NCBI RefSeq assembly: GCF_000970085.1
Contig: NZ_CP009506.1
Location: 3,100,001 to 3,164,000, forward strand
Direction: 5' to 3'
Origin: Methanosarcina siciliae T4/M
GTDB taxonomy: Archaea; Halobacteriota; Methanosarcinia; Methanosarcinales; Methanosarcinaceae
DNA length: 64,000 nucleotides
Shown: positions 18,764 through 27,677 of the stretch, in pieces
Position numbering within the stretch: the first letter of the stretch is position 1
Layout of the letters: every line of letters starts with the position of its first letter
Notes under the pieces: generated by a model
What the model saw: the letters and a program-made list of their open reading frames with translations, nothing else
Databases searched by the model: none
Told to the model about the DNA's origin: nothing
Position numbers and translations under genes: made by a program

Positions 18764-19488
18764 ATGAAAATAGATAATAAGAGTTTGAATATAAGAAAAG
18801 CAGCATTTTTTCTAAGCGTTGATGGTTTGGTAATATTAATAGCTATAGGAATGCCTGCAGGCGCCAGTGAGGTCGAAGTTAAAAGTGTAGTTCCTGAGAA
18901 TAACACAACTATGTTATTACAGGTGCCTGATGTGCGCCAATCCGCCAACTACTCGTGTGGAACTTCATGCTTTCAGGCTGTAGTAAGCTACTGGGAGGTA
19001 AAGATATGGGAGAAGGCCAGTTTATTGAGCTCGTCAACACTACTCTCGGAAAGACTGACCGCAAGGGCACCACCCCCAGCGGCATCGTAGAAGGGGTAGA
19101 AAAAATGGGGCTTAGAGCCGAGATTAGGGAGAACCTGACACTGGACGATTTGAGAGACTCCATTAATAAAGGCATTCCGGTAATAGTTAGACTCCAGGCC
19201 TGGAAGAATGCGGATCAATCCTGGGAAATGGATGCGAGCAGTCACTACATGGTAGTCATAGACATAGACAGCAAAAATGTGTACTTTGAAGACCCATGGA
19301 TACTTGGCAACAGAGGGTATATTCCACATGATGAGTTCATAGAACGCTGGCATACTTTCAGTTATGCATCTCCTACAGCTGCTGAAAAAACAAAAATGAT
19401 TCATATGGGAATCTTTATCATTGAGACAAGCCTGCACAAAATCCCTATTTCATACATGTGGACTAAATCCAGGTACCAATATGCTTGA
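18764..19488 (+). pseudogene. Secreted C39-like cysteine peptidase, frameshifted
   Basis: The first frame (18764-19090) encodes a lysine-containing N-terminus, a hydrophobic signal segment (AAFFLSVDGLVILIAIG) and the catalytic start QVPDVRQSANYSCGTSCFQA. At about 18993-18995 the frame breaks in a GGG run: the other frame continues YWGGKDMGEGQFIELVNTT and holds the histidine block SSHYMVVIDID and FEDPWILG to the stop at 19488. Restoring one G would give a ~241-residue enzyme with a Cys-His-Asp triad. It is probably inactive as written. It is bracketed by the direct repeat at 18453 and 19534. Confidence 0.8.
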
Positions 19489-20055
19489 ATGTGTCCGGAA
19501 TTGAGAATGTCCAGAATTGAGAAATCCAAGATCATGTCTTAAAATTAAATTTGAGTCTGCATTTGGGACGGAACTTACACACTTGAACTGAAGAATGGTA
19601 TCATTAAGCCGTTAAACCGACATTCTGCAGATGTACATAAATGTGTAATTTATTTGCCTATTTGCTCAATTTTATTCGTTTAAAGCAAGATGAGCTTTTA
19701 AGTTACTGCCCTGCTGAGAAAATAGGTGGTATTGTTGTGTATATCTGAGGAAAGTCAAATTAATAATTCTTCTGCAACTGTTTTTTTGATTCCGTGCCCC
19801 CAACGATCCGTGGTTGAATTGGCAGAAAAACCCATGACAACCCTTAAGTATAATATTCTCCCTTTTTTTCGGTAATGTTAAGTTCTACCACAAACCACAC
19901 GGAGTTCAATTTACCTGTATCCGTAGTAGTTGTAGTAGTGGTAGTACTCGCTTGAGCAAGAAAAAGAAAACATTCTGGCTCAAGTGTGCTGTTTTTGCTT
20001 ATTATACTGAATAGTGCGTCCTGTGCCAGTTTTGTTTCTTTCCGGGAGTTTTAAG
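19489..20055. other. Intergenic region with short tandem repeats
   Basis: It holds a 16-bp tandem duplication TGTCC(G/A)GAATTGAGAA at 19492-19523, the right copy of the direct repeat (19534-19576) and a GTAGTAGT-type simple repeat near 19922-19948. No gene is seen. The promoter of the next gene should lie here, but no convincing TATA box was chosen. Confidence 0.5.
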
Positions 20056-21777
20056 ATGAAAGAAATGAGCGGAGCAGAAGTCCTGATTAAGTGTCTGGAG
20101 GACCTTGGTGTCAAACACATTTTTGGCTATACCGGAGCAGCAATACTTCCGGTATTCCACGCCCTCAGGCATAGTGATATTGAGATCATAGTTAATTCCA
20201 ATGAGCAATCGGCAACATTCAGCGCAGCAGGTTATTCACGGTCAAGCAACAGGGTAGGTGTAGCCATAGTCACGTCCAGACCTGCCATAACTAACACGCT
20301 CACCAGCGTTGCCGATGCTTATGGGGACAGCATACCCCTGCTTGTATTTGCAGGACAGGTCCCTGAGCATAAGATAGGCACCGATTCCTTCCAGCATATT
20401 AACGTCAAAGGTATTTTCAGGGATGCGGCCAAAAAAGTCATCCAGCTCTCCAATGCTGATGACATGGAAACCATAATCAAGGATGCCTATTACTTTGCAA
20501 AATCAGGAAAACCCGGGCCTGTAGTCATAGATTTCCCTCTCGACAAACAGCTGAAAAACCATGAGTATCATTGTATGGACATTATAAGGTTCGAGGGAAG
20601 TTATCACGATGATAAACACCTGTCTGAAGAACAATGCAAAGCCTTTTTTAAACTGTTGCTCAACTCCAGAAGGCCTCTGCTCTATCTCGGAGGCGGTCTT
20701 AACTCGGAGTCAGGAAGTCAGGCCGTCAGGGAATTCAATGAGCTTTTCGGAATACCCTCTGTCAATACACTCATGGCAAAAGGTGTCGTTGACGAAAGGG
20801 ATGACCTGAACTTGGGAATGCTGGGAATGTTCGGTACACCGTATGCCAACATGCTCATACAGGAGAACGACTTCTTCTTTGCTATCGGGGTAAGATGGGA
20901 TGATCGGGTTGCGGAAAAGGTCGGGTTTGCAATAGGTACCGACATAGCTTACATTGATATCAATCCCAGGAAAATGCACCAGATAAAAATCGAGCGTAAT
21001 CCGAAATTTACATTCATAGGAGATGCTGCCACAGCGCTTCGCGACCTGCTGAACTATGCCAGGAAACATAATATCTGTCTGGATATCCGGGAATGGCAGA
21101 TGCGTGCAAGAGACCTGAAAAGGTCGTGGCCTCTGAATTACAAAAGGACATCCGAATACATACAGGCTGCCGAAGTCATTTCAATGCTTGCAAACCACGT
21201 TGACGAAAACACAAAGATAACCACTGGTGTAGGCAACCACCAGATGCTCGCAGCACAGTACCTGCCAATGAACTGCCCAAAATCTTTCATGACTTCCGGC
21301 TCCTTCGGAACTATGGGCTTTTCCATGCCTACAGCAATCGGTGTTCATTATGCTAACCCGCATTCGAAAGTCATAGCAATCGATGGTGACGGCAGTCTGA
21401 GGATGAATCTGGGAGAACTGCATACCATCGCATCGCTGGACCTTCCAATCAAGATACTCATGCTGAACAACAGAAGCGATGGTATGGTCCAGAACCTGCA
21501 GGACGCAGCTTATGAAGGAATACGCATAGGAACACAAAGACCAAAAGATGTGAACTTTGCAGAGATTGCAAGGTCATTTGGCTTAAGTTATGCAGAGAGG
21601 GTAAGTAGCAGAAACGATTTGAAAGAGAAAATGGAAGCATTTATGAATGCAGACGGGCCCTGCTTTCTGGAAGCCTGCACGGACAGAGAAGAGGTTCTGT
21701 ATCCGAAGGTTCCTGCAGAGGGCTCTTATAAAGATATGATTCTGGGCCCTTACATAAAATCGACTTCACTGTCTTAA
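20056..21777 (+). CDS. Thiamine-diphosphate enzyme, acetolactate synthase large-subunit-like
   Basis: A three-domain ThDP-dependent enzyme. The N-terminal domain has FGYTGAAILPVFHAL and the ThDP-activating glutamate in NSNEQSATFSAAGYSR, the middle domain follows, and the C-terminal domain has IDGDGSLRMNLGEL with NNRSDGMVQ, the GDG-(about 28)-NN cofactor motif. Length (573 residues) suits acetolactate synthase or related decarboxylases. A longer GTG start exists at 20014, but GGGAG at 20042-20046 favours the ATG at 20056. No regulatory subunit (ilvH) or ilvC is adjacent, unlike a biosynthetic operon. The exact substrate (2-oxo acid pair, or another) is uncertain. Confidence 0.8.
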   Translation: MKEMSGAEVLIKCLEDLGVKHIFGYTGAAILPVFHALRHSDIEIIVNSNEQSATFSAAGYSRSSNRVGVAIVTSRPAITNTLTSVADAYGDSIPLLVFAGQVPEHKIGTDSFQHINVKGIFRDAAKKVIQLSNADDMETIIKDAYYFAKSGKPGPVVIDFPLDKQLKNHEYHCMDIIRFEGSYHDDKHLSEEQCKAFFKLLLNSRRPLLYLGGGLNSESGSQAVREFNELFGIPSVNTLMAKGVVDERDDLNLGMLGMFGTPYANMLIQENDFFFAIGVRWDDRVAEKVGFAIGTDIAYIDINPRKMHQIKIERNPKFTFIGDAATALRDLLNYARKHNICLDIREWQMRARDLKRSWPLNYKRTSEYIQAAEVISMLANHVDENTKITTGVGNHQMLAAQYLPMNCPKSFMTSGSFGTMGFSMPTAIGVHYANPHSKVIAIDGDGSLRMNLGELHTIASLDLPIKILMLNNRSDGMVQNLQDAAYEGIRIGTQRPKDVNFAEIARSFGLSYAERVSSRNDLKEKMEAFMNADGPCFLEACTDREEVLYPKVPAEGSYKDMILGPYIKSTSLS

Positions 21778-21887
21778 TAACCATGTTCTGGAACCGCGGA
21801 GGGACCTAAAGCAGAATTTCAATCCTGTAATTTAGGAAATACGGGCAACGGAACTCTAAGCTTTCCGAATCTTAAATGACCTTTCTT

Positions 21888-21935
21888 CGTTTCATTTTAT
21901 CTCACATGCAAAACGTTCTCATATAAAATGAAACG
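21888..21935. promoter_or_regulatory. 13-bp perfect inverted repeat over a TATA-like sequence
   Basis: CGTTTCATTTTAT (21888-21900) is repeated inverted as ATAAAATGAAACG (21923-21935), with a 22-base centre. The right arm includes a TATA-like ATATAAAAT, and a second short inverted pair AAAACGTT/AACGTTTT overlaps it. It lies about 45 bases before a small membrane peptide gene. It could be an operator or an RNA hairpin. Confidence 0.55.
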
Positions 21936-21979
21936 TTTTTTATAGGTTACAGCCCTTAAAATCTCAGTGGAGCAATAAA

Positions 21980-22078
21980 ATGGACATAAAAAAAATTATC
22001 TGTGCGGCTATATCCATTCTCATTTCCTTATTGATTTTGATCATTATTTTTAAGTATACTCCAAACCCGTTCACGTAA
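21980..22078 (+). CDS. 32-residue single-span membrane peptide
   Basis: ATG at 21980 is preceded by GGAG at 21969-21972, a seven-base spacing. The peptide opens MDIKKIICAAIS, continues as one hydrophobic helix rich in Ile and Leu (about residues 6-24), then ends FKYTPNPFT. The positively charged N-terminus and polar tail suggest a tail-out orientation. It is too short for ordinary gene finding and I know no family. The upstream inverted repeat with a TATA-like core supports a real transcription unit. Confidence 0.5.
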   Translation: MDIKKIICAAISILISLLILIIIFKYTPNPFT

Positions 22079-22154
22079 AAAGGCAGGTATACTTCTTCGC
22101 GTTTTCCATTTTAATCTATTAGCTTTGCGGGAAAATCACTGCATTTTTACTTAG

Positions 22155-22240
22155 TTTCCCTGATTTCAGATTTTATAATTTTCAATTTCCCTGATTTCTT
22201 ATTTTATAATTCTCAGTTTTCCTGGTTTCAGATTTTATGT
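22155..22240. repeat. 31-bp degenerate tandem repeat at the 3' end of the VWA gene
   Basis: Copies TTTCCCTGATTTC...TTTTATAATT start at 22155 and 22186, with a shortened third from 22217. Related sequence continues into the 3' coding end of the VWA gene on the other strand, so the last codons of that protein (ETNKTQGKVTEKYKI) appear repeat-derived. Confidence 0.6.
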
Positions 22241-22241
22241 T

Positions 22242-23744
22242 TCAGATTTTATATTTTTCAGTTACCTTGCCTTGCGTTTTGTTAGTCTCAGCTTCCCTTG
22301 TCTCACATTTTATCAGTTTTACTCTCCCGCCAGCGCCCTCATAATCCTGCTCCATCTCCACGGTATATGTGTAATCCGAGATTTCCGCAAGCCCGCCGAC
22401 TCCGCTTCCTCCAACAATCAGAGAATAGACCTTTGCGTTATACTTCTTTTTTGCCTCTTCCCAGCGGGCAAGGACCAGCTCGTCAGAGATTTCGGACTTC
22501 CCGTCGGTAATGAAAAGCAGGTCTGCACCCTGAAAGTCCTTTTCCTTGAGGGATTTGAGGCCTGAAGCAAGCGCGGTATTGAAATCCGTCCCGCCGCCGA
22601 AGGTATAGAGCAGAAAGTTCAGGAACCTTTCAGACATCCTTTTCCTGCGGCTGAGTTCTATTTCCAGGTGCTGGCTGACGGAGGCAAAAAGAATTACTTT
22701 CATGTCCCGCTGCTGGGCGAGCATCAGCTTTGCCATGGCAAGTACGGCAGACTTGGCAAGAGTCTGGGGAGTCCCGTGCATGGAACCCGAGGTATCGACC
22801 AGCACAATCATGGGTCCTCGCGGTTTTATCCTGGGGGGACCTGTATAGTGTTTACCGAGTAGCTGGTAGCTCAGGAGTTTTCCTTCAAGCATATCCGCAT
22901 AGAACTTCCGCTTCAGAGCCGGGTTGAGGAGCTTTGCGACTTCCATGGGCAGGAGATTATTTATCGAGTCCGAAAAGCGCACGGTCTGAATTCTGTTTTT
23001 CCCGAAAGGAGAATAGCGTATCCGGTCGGAAGGTGGGTCAAATTCCCGCCTGCCTATAAAGTTCACGATTCTTCTCAGGTCAGGGTTTTTTTCAAAAAAA
23101 GCCGAGTAATTTTTCAGCATCTTAAACTGGACATAAAAAGGCTCTTTTTTAAGCTCCTTTACGGAATAACTCCAGCTCCTTCCGGGGAAAAGAAGGGCAA
23201 GAGTATCGAAAAGGTCCAGGTTTTCTTCCATTTCGGAGATAAACTCCTGTATTCTGGAGTAGAGTCCTTCCAGCATCCCGTCAAGAAAATCCTGGCACCC
23301 ATCCTTTTGCATGAAATTGAGGACAGCTTCATAAATGTCGGACTTTCCGGAAACCTGCTCAGATCGCTGAACATTCAGGGCTGCCGAATCCTCGTGATTC
23401 CCGCCTGCCCAGAGGAGAAGGGTTTGTTTAAGGATTTGTTCAAACTCTCTGAGGATGGCTTCGGTTTCGGCATCAAGCTCCGTGAATAAGTCTTTTTTCG
23501 ATTCCGAGCCCCTATCTCTGGCTGCTGAAATGCGTTCCATCAGGGTATAGATCAGAGGCAGAAGCAGTTTCAGGCATGCGATTCCTGCTCCTCTGCTTCT
23601 TTTTGCAATCTTCTGAAGCCCTGGCCACGGCCTTGAATTTCTAAGGGTAAGAAAGATCGGGTAAAATGCCCCGAAAATTCCTATGAACCTTTCAGCATCT
23701 TTTATCTCATACGGCTGCTCGAAAAGGATTTCAAGGGTTATCAC
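22242..23744 (-). CDS. VWA-domain protein, ViaA-like partner of the MoxR ATPase
   Basis: The C-terminal half is a von Willebrand A domain with an intact MIDAS: MIVLVDTSGSMHGT (DxSxS), a later GGGTDFNTAL (T/D) and LLFITDGKSE. The N-terminal half is alpha-helical, as in ViaA/CoxE-type proteins. It probably works with the AAA+ ATPase encoded just upstream, delivering it to a target complex. GTG 23744 is the first canonical start. However, the frame stays open and looks coding for 69 more codons (to 23951), including SYSFFSRNRLWHEAL and AYPHTIPRPLREKIAEV, with no ATG, GTG or TTG. The true start is therefore unusual, or one base is lost near 23950. Confidence 0.85.
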   Translation of the reverse strand: MITLEILFEQPYEIKDAERFIGIFGAFYPIFLTLRNSRPWPGLQKIAKRSRGAGIACLKLLLPLIYTLMERISAARDRGSESKKDLFTELDAETEAILREFEQILKQTLLLWAGGNHEDSAALNVQRSEQVSGKSDIYEAVLNFMQKDGCQDFLDGMLEGLYSRIQEFISEMEENLDLFDTLALLFPGRSWSYSVKELKKEPFYVQFKMLKNYSAFFEKNPDLRRIVNFIGRREFDPPSDRIRYSPFGKNRIQTVRFSDSINNLLPMEVAKLLNPALKRKFYADMLEGKLLSYQLLGKHYTGPPRIKPRGPMIVLVDTSGSMHGTPQTLAKSAVLAMAKLMLAQQRDMKVILFASVSQHLEIELSRRKRMSERFLNFLLYTFGGGTDFNTALASGLKSLKEKDFQGADLLFITDGKSEISDELVLARWEEAKKKYNAKVYSLIVGGSGVGGLAEISDYTYTVEMEQDYEGAGGRVKLIKCETREAETNKTQGKVTEKYKI

Positions 23745-23959
23745 TTCGGCTATTTTCTCACGCAGAGGGCGGGGAATCGTGTGGGGGTAAGCAATGGTGC
23801 TTCTCAGTTCTCCTTCCAGTAGGGAAGCCGTCTGTTTCTGGACGGAGAGGGCCTCGTGCCAGAGCCTGTTTCTGGAAAAAAAAGAGTATGACTCGGAAGA
23901 GACTCTGTCAGGGTTGGTCAGAAAACCGGTCGAATCTTCCGTATCAACACCTCATTTGC

Positions 23960-25513
23960 TCATCTGAGCTTGAACCTGGATCCGATCCCTTTCATAAAAC
24001 CGCCTGCACTGTTACCCGAATCGGGTACCTGAACATTTGCTCCAATTTTTGAGGTATGGGAATCGGAAGGATCGGTGTATCCTGATTTTGCAGCCCTGAA
24101 CTCTTCAGACCTGGATTTTTTGTGCTGCAAACCTAGCAGGGTTTCGATTTCACCTATCAGGGCTTCGGTTCCGGAAAGCTGTGTGCTTCCTGCGTCATGC
24201 AGGAGCAGGGCTTCGTTTCTGTCAGGGGTTGAAAGCCAGATATTTGCATCCATCAGGTTTCTAAGCAGTTCCTTTTCTTCCTCAAGCCGCTGTTTTACTC
24301 GATTTACTCTGCCAACCAGGGTTTCGAATTCTTTTTCAAAAACCTCTCTCTGGCCTTGAGACAGGGTATTTTTCTTTCCTGAACGTTCGTGGAGATAATC
24401 GATTTCCCTTACAAGGTTCTTATAAGGATGGATCCTCGAGTTTCCCTCCTGCTTCAGCTTGTAGCTGTGGTTCGGGCAGGCAGTATGATGGAGCTCCAGT
24501 TTCTCTCTAAGCTGGAATTCTTCTCCGCAGCTGTCGCAGATTACTCCAACGGGAAGCTCGTTTTTCAGGTCAATATTAAGGGCTGTCTTCAGGTCTTCTG
24601 CGTCCAGGCGGAGTTTTTCGGTATTCACCCCGCCGGAAACAACGAGTTTAAAGACTGTTTTTCTGATGGTTTCCCGCTCTTCAGGCAGGTTCCAGAGCAT
24701 GTGCTGGAGCAAAAGGATCATTGTCCTGTCAACAGCCGGACAGCCGCTGCTGCAGGCTGCAACCTTCAGGACCTGCACAATTCTTTTCCAGCGCCGGTCC
24801 GAAATTTCAATTTCCTGGAGCTGGAGGTTTTTCCGGAGTTCCGTGATTATTACCTCAACATCAGGATCGACAGGCAGGGAGTTTGAGCTCTTGCGGAGCT
24901 TTTCGATTTCTGAGACCTGAATGCTTGCAGCAGGCTTAAAGTCGTCAGGTTCCCTGAAAAGGAGGTTTTTGAAGTTTTCATCGTCCTGAATATATGAGAG
25001 CCTGTACCTGAACAGGAAACGGTCATAAAGCGCTTCCAGGCTTTCGTCCTCCTCGGGAAGCTCGTTAGATGCCCCGAATACCGAGAGCAGAGGGACATCA
25101 GCTATCTCTCTTCCGTTATGGTATTTTCTCTCGTTCAGTATGGTGAGAAGGCTGTTGAGGATGGCACTGCTTGCCTTAAAGATCTCGTCAAGCAAAGCAA
25201 CATGGGCTGTCGGGAGGCAGCCGTTGATGTTTCTCCTGAACTCGTCTGCTTCAAGGGCTTTTAAAGAAAGAGGCCCGAAGATCTCTTCAGGGGTTGAAAA
25301 GCTTGTTAAAAGGTAATTAAAAAAGTTCCCGCCCTCAATTGTCTGGCAGATGCCTCTGGCAAGCTGGGTCTTAGCCGTGCCGGGGGGGCCCAGAAAGAGC
25401 AGGTTTTCGCCTGAAAGGACAGCAAGGAGGGAACCGTTTATTTCGGCTTCGCGTTCTTTGAAGTAGTTCGTAAATTCCGATTTTACCTCGAGAAGAGTTT
25501 CTTTCAGGTTCAA
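23960..25513 (-). CDS. MoxR-family AAA+ ATPase, RavA-like
   Basis: A cytoplasmic MoxR AAA+ chaperone-type ATPase. Walker A is FLGPPGTAKTQLARG near residue 40, Walker B is HVALLDEIFKAS near 110, and sensor 1 lies in LLSVFGASNELPEED. The C-terminal part has a CXXC (VICDSCGEEF) plus a later His/Cys pair (HHTACPNH), possibly a zinc site, then a coiled-coil segment (VNRVKQRLEEEKELL). At 517 residues it matches RavA in size. It is eight bases from the open frame of the VWA gene, giving the classic MoxR-VWA pair. The target is unknown. Confidence 0.88.
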   Translation of the reverse strand: MNLKETLLEVKSEFTNYFKEREAEINGSLLAVLSGENLLFLGPPGTAKTQLARGICQTIEGGNFFNYLLTSFSTPEEIFGPLSLKALEADEFRRNINGCLPTAHVALLDEIFKASSAILNSLLTILNERKYHNGREIADVPLLSVFGASNELPEEDESLEALYDRFLFRYRLSYIQDDENFKNLLFREPDDFKPAASIQVSEIEKLRKSSNSLPVDPDVEVIITELRKNLQLQEIEISDRRWKRIVQVLKVAACSSGCPAVDRTMILLLQHMLWNLPEERETIRKTVFKLVVSGGVNTEKLRLDAEDLKTALNIDLKNELPVGVICDSCGEEFQLREKLELHHTACPNHSYKLKQEGNSRIHPYKNLVREIDYLHERSGKKNTLSQGQREVFEKEFETLVGRVNRVKQRLEEEKELLRNLMDANIWLSTPDRNEALLLHDAGSTQLSGTEALIGEIETLLGLQHKKSRSEEFRAAKSGYTDPSDSHTSKIGANVQVPDSGNSAGGFMKGIGSRFKLR

Positions 25514-25762
25514 GCCTCCCGGTTTTGCAATAGTTATGAGATATTTCCGGTTATGAGATTATTTAAGTTACAAGATGGTTTAAGTTATGAGACAGTTCCG
25601 GGATAAAAGAGTTTTTCTAATGCTGCTTTCGGTCTGTTTCCTAAGTTTTTAGCCTGATTCTATTTTAAGTCTTGTAATTATGTTTTGTCCCGGTCTTTCA
25701 CAAAGCTGACCCGACGTTGTTTCACAAGTTCAAAGGCTGTGTGAAAGGAAAAAATTAAGGCA

Positions 25763-26500
25763 TTGGTAGTTAATTATAGTTATATATTATGAAAACCTAT
25801 ATTTCTGCATGAACTGCCCAAGATGCAAAAGTTCCAATCACACAAAAAACGGTATAGTTTGTGGACGTCAACGCTACAAATGCCACGATTGTGGATATAA
25901 CTATTCAGTCGAGCTAAAATCAACTGCTAGTTCTCCTCTAGTTAAGAGACAGGCTTTGCAACTTTATCTTGAGGGATTAGGATTTCGCTCAATAGGACGA
26001 TTTTTAGGGGTAAGTCATGTTTCTGTCCAAAAATGGATAAAGAAATTTGGTCAGGAGATAGAGGAGCTAAAAAGCGAAAATGAGATATCTATTGTTGAAC
26101 TGGATGAGATGCACACTTACATCGGTAACAAAAAAAATATTGCTGGATCTGGATTGCTGTTGATAGAGTTGGGAAAAAGTTCATCAACTGCTCTTTTGGT
26201 AGCAGAGGAACGAAAACTGGACAACTACTCTGGGAAAAATTAAAGAAGAAAGAGATTGGAGAAGTGATGACTGATCACTGGAGGGCATATGCAGAGTTTA
26301 TTCCTGAAACCATTCATACTCAATCCAAAGCAGAAACGTATACAGTTGAAGGATATAATGGCATATTGAGGCACTTTCTGGCAAGGTTGAGACGAAAGAC
26401 AAAGTGTTATACGAAGAGTCTTGAAATGCTAAAGTACTCTGTTCTTCTATTGATGAAACACAGAAATAAAGAGTTACCTCTATTTAATTAACAATACCAA
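25763..26500 (+). mobile_element. IS1-family insertion sequence
   Basis: Imperfect terminal inverted repeats are visible: TTGGTAGTTAATTA at 25763-25776 and TAATTAACAATACCAA at 26485-26500 (reverse TTGGTATTGTTAATTA). Both contain the GGTA end seen in IS1-family elements. The ~740-bp size is typical. One transposase in two frames fills it. Confidence 0.75.
25809..26491 (+). CDS. IS1-family transposase in two overlapping frames (-1 frameshift or broken)
   Basis: The first frame (25809-26243) has an InsA-like zinc ribbon (CPRCKSSNHTKNG, CHDCGYNYS), a helix-turn-helix (LGFRSIGRFLGVSHVSVQKW) and the first catalytic Asp in VELDEMHTYIG. The second frame reads TGQLLWEKLKKKEIGEVMTD, with the second Asp in VMTDHWRAY and the acidic residue in YTVEGYNGILRHFLARLR, ending at 26491. 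A -1 slip at CGA-AAA-C (26211-26217) would join the frames exactly. IS1 elements use programmed -1 frameshifting at an A-rich site, so this may be functional; a one-base deletion is equally possible. Confidence 0.75.
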
Positions 26501-26523
26501 AAATTTCATCCCGCAGTTCTCGG

Positions 26524-26928
26524 TCACCTGAAATCCGTGTACATCCGCATCTGGAAGTTTCCCTGTTCGATCTTTTTTCTGATGATTCCTTTTGCAATTC
26601 CCACATAGATTTCCCTGATCTGGGGAATTAACATGGAAAAGCCTATGGCATCGGTCAGAAAACCAGGGGTCAGGAGAGCAAAACCCCCGATCAGGACAAA
26701 AAGCCCGTGCAGGAGTTCGTTTCCCGGCATATACCCTTGTCTTGTTGCATCCTGGATCTGGCGGAATACCCGAAAGCCCTGAATTTTGGTCAGGTAAGCC
26801 CCAAGGCTTGCAGTAATCAAAATAACAAGCACGGTGTTAAAAGCTCCGATTATACCGCCTATCTTGACCAGGAGGTAAATCTCCACAAGGGGAATAATCA
26901 GAAAAAGGGAAAAGAGTTTGAGAAACAT
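26524..26928 (-). CDS. fxsA: FxsA-family membrane protein
   Basis: A 134-residue cytoplasmic membrane protein of the FxsA family, whose E. coli member affects phage F exclusion. Hydrophobic segments at residues 1-22, 27-45 and 75-98 and the conserved motifs PLVEIYLLVKIGG, GGFALLTPGFLTDAIG and the Q-FR..Q segment are all present. Function in archaea is unknown. It is a single-gene unit next to the IS1 element; the insertion lies just beyond its 3' end. Confidence 0.85.
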   Translation of the reverse strand: MFLKLFSLFLIIPLVEIYLLVKIGGIIGAFNTVLVILITASLGAYLTKIQGFRVFRQIQDATRQGYMPGNELLHGLFVLIGGFALLTPGFLTDAIGFSMLIPQIREIYVGIAKGIIRKKIEQGNFQMRMYTDFR

Positions 26929-27677
26929 GGTGGTCAGTTTCAGAGATCCTTAAATGGTTATTAAGCGGTTATTTGTTTTTTTCAGTACTGAGCATTTCAT
27001 TTTTAATTTCTAAGCAATAAGGAGAGTATAGTTCTCATATATTGTTTTTTTGGAACTCCAATTGTTTTTGGAGCTTAATCCTGTAAGCTTCGAGATTTTT
27101 TGATCCGCAATGTAACTTGCAATATAACCTGCAATGCAACTTACAATGTAACCTGAATATAAAGTGAATTCTATCTCTAGTTTAATACGAAACAGTAATT
27201 TTTCAATGTTTGATTTATGCTTTATTCGAAATTTTTTAAATACCTTTTCCTCGGGAGAATACTATCATTTGATATGCTTTTCTTTTCCATTCGTATTTTT
27301 ATTTATTTCTTTTTCAATTTTTCAATTTTGTTTATCGTAGTACTTTTTATGTTTTTATATATCTTGATGTATTTTTATATTTTCCTCTGTCCTGCATCCT
27401 TGTTTTTTATCATGCGAAATCTATTTTTTTAGGAAAACGCTGTCGTTCAATGCAATTAGCTGTTTTATTTTGGGTTACAAAGGGATAAGATGTTATATGA
27501 TTATTGTAATATTATACTGGCTCTCATATACACTATTAAAACACTAATATTATGTCAAATAGTCTTACGCACTACTCACTCACTAATATATTCAATTAAT
27601 TGTATAACTATACTCCGGATGTTACACTGACAACCCCCCTAAATCAATTAACACTCAGTTTTCTGAGGTGCCGGATA
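26929..27677. other. Long AT-rich spacer with a 4 x 12-bp tandem repeat
   Basis: Four head-to-tail 12-mers of the form (G/A)CAAT(G/A)(T/C)AAC(T/C)T occupy 27107-27154. A 71-codon frame at 27217-27432 is almost all Phe, Ile and Leu and is explained by T-rich composition, so I do not call it. The 3' part should contain the promoter for the TPR gene. Confidence 0.55.

Noticed and set aside
27217..27432. 71-codon plus-strand frame, almost entirely hydrophobic
   Set aside because: Composition follows from a T-rich spacer; no ribosome binding site and no polar ends expected of a real membrane peptide.
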